A stretch of 64,000 bases of DNA from Myxococcus xanthus. Lineage in GTDB: Bacteria > Myxococcota > Myxococcia > Myxococcales > Myxococcaceae. The DNA lies in contig NZ_CP017174.1 of NCBI RefSeq assembly GCF_006402735.1, forward strand, positions 7,358,001 through 7,422,000, written 5' to 3'. Of the stretch, positions 8,659 through 16,781 are shown piece after piece. Position 1 is the first letter of the stretch; every line of letters begins with the position of its first letter. A program made the position numbers and the translations under genes. A model generated the notes under the pieces. The model was not told the DNA's origin. It did not search any database and worked only from the letters and a program-made list of their open reading frames with translations.

Positions 8659-11600
8659 TCAGGCGCTCTGACGCAGCTCCCCGGCCCGGCGCTGGAGCGC
8701 CCCCCGCAGGGAGCTGGCCAGGGCCAGCAGGCTGGAGGCCCGGGCATCCGTGAAGGCCGCCTCGGCCGCCTCCAGCGCCACCACCGACGACTCCGCGTCC
8801 CGCGCGCGCTCCGCGAGCGACAGGCGCACCAGCCCCACCTGGAGCACGTTGCCCGTCAGCTCCGCCAGCGCGAGCGCCCGGCGCAGGTGCACCAGTCCCT
8901 CCTCACCGGGCAGCAGCGCCGCCAGCGCCCGGCGGGAGAGGATTTCATCCCACGGGTTGGCCAGCACCGGGTCCGTGGCCCGCGCCAGCGCCGCCTCCGC
9001 CGCGTCCTGCGCCGCCACCAGGTTGCCCTGCTCCCGTTCGAAGCGGGACTGGTAGACGCGCAGCAGCGTCTCCATGCGGACGCCGCTCTCGCGCGCGGCG
9101 GCCAGGGCCGCGGGAAGTGACCGGCGCGCCGCACCCGCATCCTCGAAGAGCACGTCGCGGCAGGCCTGGTACACCCGCAGGTGACACTGGAGCCACCGGT
9201 CCTCCGGCAGCACCCGCGCCAGCGCCTCGGCGCGGGCCACCACCGCGGCCACGTGCTCGTGCTCGCCGCGCTCCAGGTAGTACGGCGGCGTGAAGAGGGC
9301 CAGGTTGCGCTCCATCAACCGGGGGTTGCCCAGCCGCCGCACCAGCTCCGTCTTCTCCGTGAAGGCCGGGACGAACGCCGCGCCGTCGCCCGTGAAGGCC
9401 GCGCGCGTCACCACCGAGAACAGATGGAAGCCGCGCACGTCCGTGAACCCCTGGGCCTCCGCCACGGCGTACCCGTCGCGGAGCGCCTGCGCGTCCAGCG
9501 GCTCCCCGCGCAGCGCCAGGTTCATGTTCATCGTGAAGCCGCCCATGCCCAGCGCCCACGCCAGGCGCTTGGGCAGACGGCCCATCACCTCGCACAGCCC
9601 GCGAAGCCGCTTCAGTTGCTCGTACTGCGTCTCCAGCACGCCGGCGAAGCGGCCCGTGTAGGCACACAACTGAGCGGGCGCCAGCTGCGTCGCGGCGCGA
9701 TAGGGCGACACCTCTGGCTGCTCGGCCCGCACGCGCTCCAGCAGCGCCGTCAACTCGTCCGTGCGCCCCACGCTGGCCAGCGCCATGGCCTGGAGGATGC
9801 GCAGCTCGGCCTGCTTCCAGAAGACGTCCGAGGAGCTGGCGAACGCATCCGCCTCGCGCTCGCGGAACAGCGCCTTCAGGCGCGCGGGACGCTCTGCTTC
9901 GGGCGCGGCGCACGCGGCCTCCAGCGCGGCCACCGCCTGCGTCCGCCCGTCCACCAGGTCCACCGTGGAGGCCCAGTGGTCGCTCAGCTTCCGCGCGAAG
10001 ACGAGCGAGGTGGGCGGGTCGCTCGAATAGCCCACCTCCACCATCGTCACCCAGATGCGCAAGAGCAACCTGTCACGGCCCGGGAAGTCCGGCGCGGCCT
10101 CCAGCAGCATCGCCGCTTCCTTCAGCAGCAGCGTGGCCTCCAGCAGCGCCTGCGCCTCGATGGCGGCCCGGCCCGCGTCCAGCAGCGGGCCAATGGCCAG
10201 CTCCGGCTCCGACGAGCGCAGGTAGTGCCACCCCACCGTGCGAGACAGCTCCGGCCGCGACGAGTGCAGCGTCTGGAGCGCCAGCGCCACGCGGCCGTGC
10301 GCCACGCGCCGCGCCTCCTCGGGCGTGCTGTCGTAGACGGCCTGGTGCACGGTGTCGTGCGTGAAGACGTAGCGGCCCTCCACCTCCTGGAGGAACTGCC
10401 GCTCCACGATGCCGTCCAGCACCGCGAACAGCTCAGACTCGGGCAGCTCCGCCAGCGCGCGGAGCATGGGCAGCTCCAGGCTGCGGCCCGCAGGCGCCAG
10501 CTGGCGCAGCAGCGACACCTGCTCCGCGGGAGCACTGCCCAGACGCGCGAGCACCGCGTCGTGGATGCTGGCGGGCAGCGGCCGTGTGTCCAGTCCCTCG
10601 ACGGCGTTCCACCGGCCGCCCACCCGCGTCAGCGCGCCTTCCTCCACCAGCGCGCGCAGGCACTCGGTGGCGAAGAAGGCGTTGCCGCCCGTGGTCTCAT
10701 GCAACCGAGTGACGAAGGCCTCGGGCACGGCCAGCCCCGGCAGCGCCAGCTCCACCAGCGTGCGCACGTGCTCGGCGGCCAGCGGCTCCAGGTCCATGCG
10801 GGTGGTTATTTTCTCGTCCACCGTCTGGAAGGCCAGACTCAGGCGGCTCAGCTCGCCGTTCCGGAACGTGCCCACCACCATGCCACGCGTGCCGTACAGC
10901 GCGCGGATGAGGACGTTGAGCACCTCCAGCGTGGCGCTGTCGGCCCACTGCAGGTCCTCGAAGCACAGCACCAGCGTCATCCGCCGGCCCAGCGCCTGCA
11001 CCCACTCCGCCAGCGCGCCGAAGAAGGCCAGCTTCTCCTCGCCCGCCACCGGGCGCACTTCGCCCGCGTCCGGCGTCAGGCCCGGGAGCAGCTGCCGCAG
11101 CTTCGGCCCGAGGCGCTCCATCATCTCCGCGGGCGTAAGCGGCACCAGACACCGCACCGCCTGGACGATGGGCGTCAGCGGTGCCTGCCCCTCCGCGCGG
11201 CACTGGCCCCGGCCGAAGGGCAGCTCCGCCAGCTTCGCCTGGAGTTCGAACTCCTGGAGCAGCCGCGTCTTGCCCACGCCCGCGGGCGCGCCGATGAGCA
11301 CCGCGCGGGATTGGCCCCAGTCCGCCTCGGCCAGGCCGTTCATCAGCGCTTCCAGCTCCGCGGCGCGGCCCACCACTTCCGGCACGTGCAGGTAGCTGGC
11401 GCGCGCCGACAGCGGCTCCTCCGGCATCGGCTCGCCGCTGGCGTGGCAGAGCGCCTCCATCAGCTCGCTGGCGTCCTGGAAGCGCTCGCGCGGATCCTTC
11501 GCCAACAGCAGGAGGATGATCTCCTCCAGCTGCGGATCCACCGGGCAAATCGTGGACGGCTTCGGCGGCGGCCGCGTCAGGTGGTCCGCCAGGAGCGCCG

Positions 11601-12369
11601 CCGGGGTGTTGCGCTTGAAGGGCAGCCGACGCGTGACCAGGTAGTAGGCCATGACGCCCAGCGAATAGAGGTCCGCGCGCCCGTCGATGCTCGCGCCGCG
11701 CTGCCACTCTGGCGCCAGGTACTCCAACGTGCCCTTGAGGCGGCCGGGGCTGGGTGTGCCCAGTTGGTGCATGACGCCGAAGTCCATCAGCTTCACCGCG
11801 CCCGCGCTGGTGATGCGGATGTTGCTGGCCTTGATGTCGCAGTGCACGTACAGCCGCGAGTGCAGGAAGGCCAGGACCTGGGACATCTGGATGAGCACGC
11901 GGTACAGCGTGCGCGTGTCCAGCGGCGACTCACGCCCCAGCGAACTCAGGTCCTGCCCGTCCACCACCTCCATGGTGATGAAGCGGTTGCCGGCCTCCGT
12001 CATGCCCCAGTCGAAGACCTTGAGCGTGCCGGGGTGCTGGAGCTTCTTCATGGCGAAGAACTCGTGCCGGAACATCAGCACCAGCTCCTCCGTCTTGCCC
12101 GCCGTCAGGCCCGCGGGGACCTGCATCTCCTTGAGCGCCACCCGGCGGTGCTCGTGCAGGTCCGTGGCCAGCCAGATGCGGCCCATGCCGCCTTCGCCCA
12201 GCAGCCCTTCCACCCGATAGCGCCCCGTCACCACCATGCCCACGGCCAACGAGCGGCGCTCCCCGGCGCGCGCTCCCGGCAGGGTGATGGGCGTGCGGAT
12301 GCGGTCCCCCCACGAACTTGGAGGACGGCTGCGCTCGTCCAGGACTGCTGTCTTCTCCTCGTCGCTCAC
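8659..12369 (-). CDS. Ser/Thr kinase fused to AAA ATPase and helical-repeat region (PknK-like)
   Basis: The 1236-residue product begins with a kinase domain (about residues 50-310): GEGGMG loop at 58-63, Lys80 in VALK, catalytic loop HCDIKASN (176-183), DFG at 196-198 and the APE-type APEW. The loop is HCD rather than HRD, making it a non-RD kinase. A STAND-type ATPase follows: Walker A GAPAGVGKT (360-368) and Walker B CFEDLQWAD near 470. The last 500 or so residues are Leu/Ala-rich helical repeats, TPR-like. This layout is common in myxobacteria and typical of PknK-like signalling hubs. GTG start at 12369, with no strong ribosome-binding site. No membrane segment, so cytoplasmic. It is monocistronic. 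Confidence 0.92.
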   Translation of the reverse strand: MSDEEKTAVLDERSRPPSSWGDRIRTPITLPGARAGERRSLAVGMVVTGRYRVEGLLGEGGMGRIWLATDLHEHRRVALKEMQVPAGLTAGKTEELVLMFRHEFFAMKKLQHPGTLKVFDWGMTEAGNRFITMEVVDGQDLSSLGRESPLDTRTLYRVLIQMSQVLAFLHSRLYVHCDIKASNIRITSAGAVKLMDFGVMHQLGTPSPGRLKGTLEYLAPEWQRGASIDGRADLYSLGVMAYYLVTRRLPFKRNTPAALLADHLTRPPPKPSTICPVDPQLEEIILLLLAKDPRERFQDASELMEALCHASGEPMPEEPLSARASYLHVPEVVGRAAELEALMNGLAEADWGQSRAVLIGAPAGVGKTRLLQEFELQAKLAELPFGRGQCRAEGQAPLTPIVQAVRCLVPLTPAEMMERLGPKLRQLLPGLTPDAGEVRPVAGEEKLAFFGALAEWVQALGRRMTLVLCFEDLQWADSATLEVLNVLIRALYGTRGMVVGTFRNGELSRLSLAFQTVDEKITTRMDLEPLAAEHVRTLVELALPGLAVPEAFVTRLHETTGGNAFFATECLRALVEEGALTRVGGRWNAVEGLDTRPLPASIHDAVLARLGSAPAEQVSLLRQLAPAGRSLELPMLRALAELPESELFAVLDGIVERQFLQEVEGRYVFTHDTVHQAVYDSTPEEARRVAHGRVALALQTLHSSRPELSRTVGWHYLRSSEPELAIGPLLDAGRAAIEAQALLEATLLLKEAAMLLEAAPDFPGRDRLLLRIWVTMVEVGYSSDPPTSLVFARKLSDHWASTVDLVDGRTQAVAALEAACAAPEAERPARLKALFREREADAFASSSDVFWKQAELRILQAMALASVGRTDELTALLERVRAEQPEVSPYRAATQLAPAQLCAYTGRFAGVLETQYEQLKRLRGLCEVMGRLPKRLAWALGMGGFTMNMNLALRGEPLDAQALRDGYAVAEAQGFTDVRGFHLFSVVTRAAFTGDGAAFVPAFTEKTELVRRLGNPRLMERNLALFTPPYYLERGEHEHVAAVVARAEALARVLPEDRWLQCHLRVYQACRDVLFEDAGAARRSLPAALAAARESGVRMETLLRVYQSRFEREQGNLVAAQDAAEAALARATDPVLANPWDEILSRRALAALLPGEEGLVHLRRALALAELTGNVLQVGLVRLSLAERARDAESSVVALEAAEAAFTDARASSLLALASSLRGALQRRAGELRQSA

Positions 12370-12622
12370 GAAGGGGAACCGGCGGGGTCAGCGAAATGCA
12401 GAAGTTAATGGGATATCACGTTTCCTTGCGGCAGGCACACATCATCAGTGCCGTGTCGGCGTTGAGTGTCGCACCGCGCGTGCCATCCCAGGCGACAAGC
12501 ACCTGACAACACGGGCCCCGGCTGGACGGCTGCCCAGCAGCCCTGCCCGAAGCCCTGGACGCGTGGGTGCACATCCTCCCTCGGAAGGCGCCGGCCGGAT
12601 GAGCGGGCCACGAGGGTGACGG

Positions 12623-13285
12623 ATGAGCAACGCGGGCTGGAGGGCGTGGCTGGGGGCGGGCGTGGGGGCGTTGCTGCTGACGGCATGCCACACGTCGGAG
12701 GAGGAGACACCGCCGGACCTCGACGACGTGGCGGCGGCGACGGTGACGCTGGAGCCGGGCCACTGTGCGGGCGTGGTGGTGGAAGACGGCCGGCACGTCC
12801 TCACCGCCGCGCACTGCCTCCGGAATGAGGACACGGGGGTGCCCTTGTCCTTCCTGGACGGACGCCGGATGGACGGCAGCGCCGTGCACGTGGACCGGGG
12901 CCGGGACATCGCCATCCTCCGCCTGGACGCGCCGGCGCCGGTGCGCCCGCTGGACGTCGCCCAGGCCCTGCCCGCTCCGGGCGAGCCGCTGGTGTTCGCG
13001 GGCCGCAATGACCGTCCCGACGAGCCTCAGCAGGCCGTGCTGGAGCGGCTGGGCACCTGCCCTTCGCTTCCCGAGGTGCCCGCCGCGCTCTTCACCACCA
13101 TCCGGGGCCGGCCGGGAGACTCCGGCGCGCCGTTGGTGGACGCGCGCATGCGGGTGGTGGGGCTGGTCCACGGCGGGGCCGCCTGCCGCATCGCCGCGCC
13201 CACCGCGGGGCTCGCGGAGGTGGTGGCGCAGCTGTCGCGAAGGGGGCCGGCCCTGGCGCGGCAGGCGCCGCCTCCGCCTCGCTAG
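12623..13285 (+). CDS. Trypsin-like serine protease, predicted lipoprotein
   Basis: The 220-residue product starts with a lipoprotein signal (lipobox LLTAC, Cys22) and then a compact S1-family domain. The full catalytic triad is visible: TAAHC (H64), RDIAILRL (D95) and GRPGDSGAP (S167). At about 200 mature residues it is near the minimum for this fold. The ending is Arg/Pro-rich. It should be secreted and lipid-anchored, probably in the outer membrane, and act on extracellular or periplasmic proteins. ATG at 12623 with GAGGG upstream. It is divergent from the kinase across 253 bases in which I see no other gene. Confidence 0.9.
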   Translation: MSNAGWRAWLGAGVGALLLTACHTSEEETPPDLDDVAAATVTLEPGHCAGVVVEDGRHVLTAAHCLRNEDTGVPLSFLDGRRMDGSAVHVDRGRDIAILRLDAPAPVRPLDVAQALPAPGEPLVFAGRNDRPDEPQQAVLERLGTCPSLPEVPAALFTTIRGRPGDSGAPLVDARMRVVGLVHGGAACRIAAPTAGLAEVVAQLSRRGPALARQAPPPPR

Positions 13286-13404
13286 GCGGCCCTCCCGTCA
13301 GTGGGCCCTGGCGTCGTTGCCCCAGGGGCCGCCCGCTCCGAACTTGAAACTCGAGGCGAACGGGGCGGACCCCTCACGCTCGCCCTACCCACGGAGACGG
13401 CACC

Positions 13405-13740
13405 ATGGCTGGCAAGAAGGACAAGGGGCCCCAGGACGCGCGGCCCAGGGACATTGGCGATGACCAGCAGGCGGGCTTCCACGCCGGGGAGAATTTCCAA
13501 CCGCGCAACCGCGGGCAGGTGGCGGACGCGCAGGACCGTGGCGCGGCGGACGCCTCCCGGCACCTCGCCCACGAGCACGGCGACGCGGCGCCCCACGCCG
13601 ACACACCGTGGGAGGCGCGCGTGGAGCGCGGCGAGGAGTGGACGTCCCAAGATGTCCCGGAGAGGGAGGCCCGAGGCGACGAGGAGCCGGACTCCGCCGT
13701 CTCACGTCAGGGCCTCGTGAGCCCCCCTCCCGAGGAGTAG
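13405..13740 (+). CDS. Small hydrophilic protein, function unknown
   Basis: The 111-residue product is almost free of hydrophobic residues, rich in Asp, Glu, Arg, Gly, Ala and His, and so likely disordered and soluble. ATG at 13405 is preceded by GGAGA at a good distance. Codon use is like its neighbours. There is no signal peptide and no Cys. The composition (heat-soluble, charged) recalls stress-type hydrophilins, but that is only resemblance. A strong compound hairpin follows the stop. Confidence 0.65.
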   Translation: MAGKKDKGPQDARPRDIGDDQQAGFHAGENFQPRNRGQVADAQDRGAADASRHLAHEHGDAAPHADTPWEARVERGEEWTSQDVPEREARGDEEPDSAVSRQGLVSPPPEE

Positions 13741-13753
13741 GCGCCGCGCCACG

Positions 13754-13813
13754 CACCCCACGGACCCCAGGGGTGCTGGGCACCCCCTCTTGCCCCGGCT
13801 GGCGCGTGGGGTG
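13754..13813 (+). terminator. Compound hairpin after the small hydrophilic protein
   Basis: An outer stem CACCCCACG (13754-13762) / CGTGGGGTG (13805-13813) encloses a perfect inner hairpin GGGGTGC-TGG-GCACCCC (13770-13786) followed by CTCTTG. The U tract is poor, so it could equally be a leader structure of the response regulator that starts at 13891. Confidence 0.4.
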
Positions 13814-13890
13814 ATGCTGGGCCTTTCGCCGGGGGAGAGCGTGTGCACCGGGCACCGCCGGGCGGCTGCCTCCCTGAGAGTCGGGGTGTC

Positions 13891-14304
13891 GTGAAGCCGA
13901 AGGTCCTCATCGTCGAGAATTCGTGGACGATGCGGGAGACGCTCCGTCTCCTGCTCTCCGGCGAGTTTGACTGCACCACGGCGGCCGACGGCGAGTCGGG
14001 GCTTCAGCAGGCCCTGGCGCACCCGCCTAATGTGCTCATCTCCGATGTGAACATGGACGGAATGGACGGCTACGCGCTCTGTGGCCACTTCCGCTCCGAG
14101 CCCACGCTCAAGCACATCCCCGTCGTCTTCGTCAGCGGCTATGCGCCTCGCACGGAAGGGCCCGCGGACCAGCCCGTCCCGGACGCGTACCTGGTCAAGC
14201 CGGTGAAGCCGCCCGTGCTCATCGCCCAGATTCACGCGCTGCTGGCTCGCGCGGAGGCCGTCACCCCGGCCGCGCCCACCATCCAGCCCGCGTGGAAGAG
14301 CTGA
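13891..14304 (+). CDS. Single-domain response regulator
   Basis: The 137-residue CheY-like receiver counts from the GTG at 13891. The phosphorylatable Asp is in VLISDVNMDGMDGY (D52), the conserved Thr/Ser is S82 (VVFVSGY) and the Lys is K103 (YLVKPVKP). The usual acidic pair after beta-1 is reduced to Glu9-Asn10 (LIVENSW), so magnesium binding may be weaker than normal. A short tail of about 15 residues (AVTPAAPTIQPAWKS) follows with no output domain. An upstream in-frame start at 13843 exists but would add a non-conserved Pro/Gly-rich extension. No histidine kinase gene is adjacent. Confidence 0.88.
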   Translation: MKPKVLIVENSWTMRETLRLLLSGEFDCTTAADGESGLQQALAHPPNVLISDVNMDGMDGYALCGHFRSEPTLKHIPVVFVSGYAPRTEGPADQPVPDAYLVKPVKPPVLIAQIHALLARAEAVTPAAPTIQPAWKS

Positions 14305-14438
14305 GGCCGCCCACCCCGAAGCACCCGGCACGGCGCGTCGCGAGTGAGAAGACGGGCGCCGGCCACGCTGGCGCGCGGGACGGTCGCATGGCGCCCGGGC
14401 GTTGCCACCAACGAACGGGTGACACGCGGGGGGGGCCG

Positions 14439-14858
14439 GTGACGATTCGACTCAAGCGGGCGTACGAAGCAGCAAGCCGCACGGATGGGCGGCGCTTCCT
14501 GGTGGAACGGCTGTGGCCGCGAGGCGTACGGAAGACAGCGCTTCCCATCGAAGCCTGGCTGAAGGACGCGGCCCCCAGCACCGAGCTGCGGAAGTGGTTT
14601 GCACACGACCCCGACCGCTGGTCCGAGTTCTGCCGAAGATACACCGCCGAGCTCGCGGCGAATCCCGCGGCATGGCAGCCCCTGCTCGAGGCCGCGCGCC
14701 ACGGCACGGTGACGCTCGTCTACAGCGCCCATGACACCGAGCACAACAACGCGGCGGCCCTCCAACAGTTCCTCGAAGAGGCGTCCGGCGGCGCCGCTCC
14801 GAAGAAGCCTCCATGCGCCTCGCGGCGAGGCCGGGGCCGCTCGACGCGACACACCTGA
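14439..14858 (+). CDS. DUF488 (YeaO-like) protein
   Basis: The 139-residue product has the DUF488 hallmarks: TIRLKRAYEA, RFLVERLWPRGVRK, WFAHDPDRWSEFCRRY and YSAHDTEHNNAAALQQFL. The family is small, cytoplasmic and of unproven function, sometimes found near metal or stress genes. GTG at 14439 with a run of G upstream is the likely start; the frame stays open further upstream to 14292 but with no family similarity there. The C-terminal 25 residues are Arg/Ser-rich and extra. It converges on the purine operon with a 29-base gap. Confidence 0.88.
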   Translation: MTIRLKRAYEAASRTDGRRFLVERLWPRGVRKTALPIEAWLKDAAPSTELRKWFAHDPDRWSEFCRRYTAELAANPAAWQPLLEAARHGTVTLVYSAHDTEHNNAAALQQFLEEASGGAAPKKPPCASRRGRGRSTRHT

Positions 14859-14887
14859 CGTGCCGCCAAAGGAAAGCGCGCCGTGGC

Positions 14888-15232
14888 TCAACTCCCCCGG
14901 TACGTGGAGTAGCCGAAGGGGCTCAGCAGCAGCGGGACGTGGTAGTGCTCGTCTGGCGCCGTGAGTTCGAACACCACCGTCACCGACGGGTAGAAGCCGC
15001 GCACGCCAAGCGCCCGGAAGTACGCCCCGGTGTCGAAGGCCATCCGGTAGACGCCCGGCTCCACGCGCGCCCCCTGGGGCAGGAAGTCGCGCACGCGGCC
15101 GTCCTCATTGGTGACGCCGCGAGCCAGTTGCTTCCATTCGCCCGAGTCGCCTTGCAGCTCCAGGGTGATGGGAACACCGGACGCCGGCCGGCCCCGGTGC
15201 GTGTCGAGGACGTGAGTGGACAGGGTGCTCAT
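14888..15232 (-). CDS. uraH: 5-hydroxyisourate hydrolase
   Basis: The 114-residue transthyretin-like protein ends in the diagnostic YRGS motif and carries STHVLDTHRGRP at the N terminus and HYHVPLLLSPFGYSTYRGS at the C terminus. These give the His/Arg/Ser active-site set of the tetrameric hydrolase. It turns 5-hydroxyisourate into OHCU, the second step of urate breakdown. Its ATG overlaps the stop of the OHCU decarboxylase gene as ATGA. It is the last gene of the minus-strand purine operon, immediately downstream of the gene for the next enzyme in the pathway. Confidence 0.95.
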   Translation of the reverse strand: MSTLSTHVLDTHRGRPASGVPITLELQGDSGEWKQLARGVTNEDGRVRDFLPQGARVEPGVYRMAFDTGAYFRALGVRGFYPSVTVVFELTAPDEHYHVPLLLSPFGYSTYRGS

Positions 15233-15741
15233 GGCGCCAGCAGCTTCTCCAGTCGGATGCGGGTGATTTTCGCCTGCTCACCGGCCGCGATGCGCAGCTC
15301 CTCGTCCGGTGCGTTGTCCAGCCGCTCGCGCAAGAGCTCCAGCATCTCCGCCGCGCTCTTGCCCGTGGCGCACACCAGGAAGATGAAACCGAAGCGTTGC
15401 TCGTAGGCGGCATTGCCCTCCGCCAGCCCTTGCAGCACCGCCTCGTCCGCGCCCTGCACCCCACCCTGCTCCTGTGAGGACCACGAGGCGGTTGACGCGA
15501 ACTTCGCGCGCAACTGGGACACGTCACCGATGCGCGGATGATGCGTCATGGCCTCGCGCCAGTCGTCCGGCCCCGTCTGCTTCCAGAGCCACGCCGACTC
15601 CGAGAACAGGTGCTCCGCGTCGCGGAAGGGCCGCGAGCGCACCATGCCGTCCGCCCAGCGGGACGCGCCACAGCAGCGCATCAGCTCCGCGCGCGCCTCC
15701 GACGGCAACAGCGAATTGAGTCGAGTCAGTCCGCTGCTCAT
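15229..15741 (-). CDS. OHCU decarboxylase
   Basis: The 170-residue product carries the OHCU decarboxylase signature HHPRIGD (catalytic His68) and the downstream GFIFLVCATGKSAAEMLELL region. It converts 2-oxo-4-hydroxy-4-carboxy-5-ureidoimidazoline to S-allantoin, the third step from urate. The start at 15741 gives the standard family length and a 4-bp ATGA overlap with the allantoicase stop. A longer in-frame extension to 15894 lies inside the allantoicase gene and has no family similarity. There is another 4-bp overlap with uraH. The tight coupling to both neighbours supports one transcript and matched enzyme levels. Confidence 0.94.
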   Translation of the reverse strand: MSSGLTRLNSLLPSEARAELMRCCGASRWADGMVRSRPFRDAEHLFSESAWLWKQTGPDDWREAMTHHPRIGDVSQLRAKFASTASWSSQEQGGVQGADEAVLQGLAEGNAAYEQRFGFIFLVCATGKSAAEMLELLRERLDNAPDEELRIAAGEQAKITRIRLEKLLAP

Positions 15742-16760
15742 GCTGGCCACCCGTGGACCCGCAGCCGGCTGACGCCGCCGTCGGGATAGATTTTCAGGCG
15801 CACGTGGGTGAAGGGCCCCTTCGCCGCCAGCTCGGACTCGTAGAAGTGGCGGTGGTGCGCTTGGAGCTTCGTGCGCGGCAGCAGCTCCGTCCACGCGATG
15901 TCATGCGCGTTGGCGAAGTCCACCACCGGCTCGCGCAGGTAGCAGCCTTCGATGGAGCACGTGTCCGGGTAGTTGCCCTTGAAGAAGGCCGTATCCACCT
16001 CCACGCGCTGCACGGTGCCCGGGACGGCGAGCTTCACCACAATCCAGTCGAAGCCCGGCAGCACGCGCTTGCGCCGCGTCTCCCAGCCCTCGCCCATGTT
16101 GGCGGCGCGCCCCGGGAGGATGAGGTTGTCCTTGGGGCCGAAGAAGGAGTCATTGCACGCCACCACCGTGCCGCCATTCTCCGCCGCCGCCAGGTCCACC
16201 GCACCGCCGGCGTGGGACAGGCGCTCGAAGTCCGGCCGCACCTCGCCATGGACGCGGAAGCGGGCCACGCCGCCATCCGGGAAGATGTTGAGCCGCAGGT
16301 GCGTCCAGCGCTTGTCGCTGGCGATGGGGAACAGGTTGCGCGTGCCGCCCTGCAGCTTGAGCTGCGGGAGGATGGGCGTCCAGGTGGCCTCGGCCAGGGC
16401 CTCGGGCGTGGGCGAGCCCTCCACCTCCAGCGCATCCACCGAGGCGTACTCGGGGAAGTTGCCGAGGAAGTGGTTGGTGTCGATGTCCACGCCGCGCACC
16501 ACGCCCGGCAGGCCGAGCTTGAGGATGCACCAGTCATGGCCCGGGACGCGCTTGCGGCGCGACTCCCAGCCGTCCATCCACTTGCCATTCTCGGTGAACT
16601 TGCCGGGGATGAAGACGCCCCGGCCGGGCTTCAGCAGGTTCTCCTTCCCCGCGAAGAACTCATCGCTGGCCAGCAGCGCCTGACCGCCCACGTTCTCCGC
16701 GGCCAGGTCGATGAATTCCGTGAAGGCAATCCGCAGCTTTCCCTCTTCGGGTGCGTGCAT
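15738..16760 (-). CDS. alc: Allantoicase
   Basis: The 340-residue product is built of two similar jelly-roll allantoicase repeats (about residues 15-170 and 185-340). Each carries a WE(S/T)RRKR segment followed by an xDxNHFLGN/xDTAFFKGN-type strand and an RLNIFPDGGVARFRVHG-like end. It hydrolyses allantoate to ureidoglycolate and urea. Length and repeat structure are complete. It starts 21 bases after allantoinase and overlaps the OHCU decarboxylase gene by 4 bp. No urease or ureidoglycolate lyase gene lies in this window, so the route beyond ureidoglycolate must be encoded elsewhere. Confidence 0.95.
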   Translation of the reverse strand: MHAPEEGKLRIAFTEFIDLAAENVGGQALLASDEFFAGKENLLKPGRGVFIPGKFTENGKWMDGWESRRKRVPGHDWCILKLGLPGVVRGVDIDTNHFLGNFPEYASVDALEVEGSPTPEALAEATWTPILPQLKLQGGTRNLFPIASDKRWTHLRLNIFPDGGVARFRVHGEVRPDFERLSHAGGAVDLAAAENGGTVVACNDSFFGPKDNLILPGRAANMGEGWETRRKRVLPGFDWIVVKLAVPGTVQRVEVDTAFFKGNYPDTCSIEGCYLREPVVDFANAHDIAWTELLPRTKLQAHHRHFYESELAAKGPFTHVRLKIYPDGGVSRLRVHGWPA

Positions 16761-16781
16761 GGTGTGTGTCTCCCAAGTGCT

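Noticed and set aside
9181..12408. 1075-codon plus-strand open frame opposite the kinase gene
   Set aside because: It is rich in Arg, His, Gln, Leu and Gly with no family motif, as expected for the antisense frame of a high-GC gene. The minus-strand kinase has clear domains.
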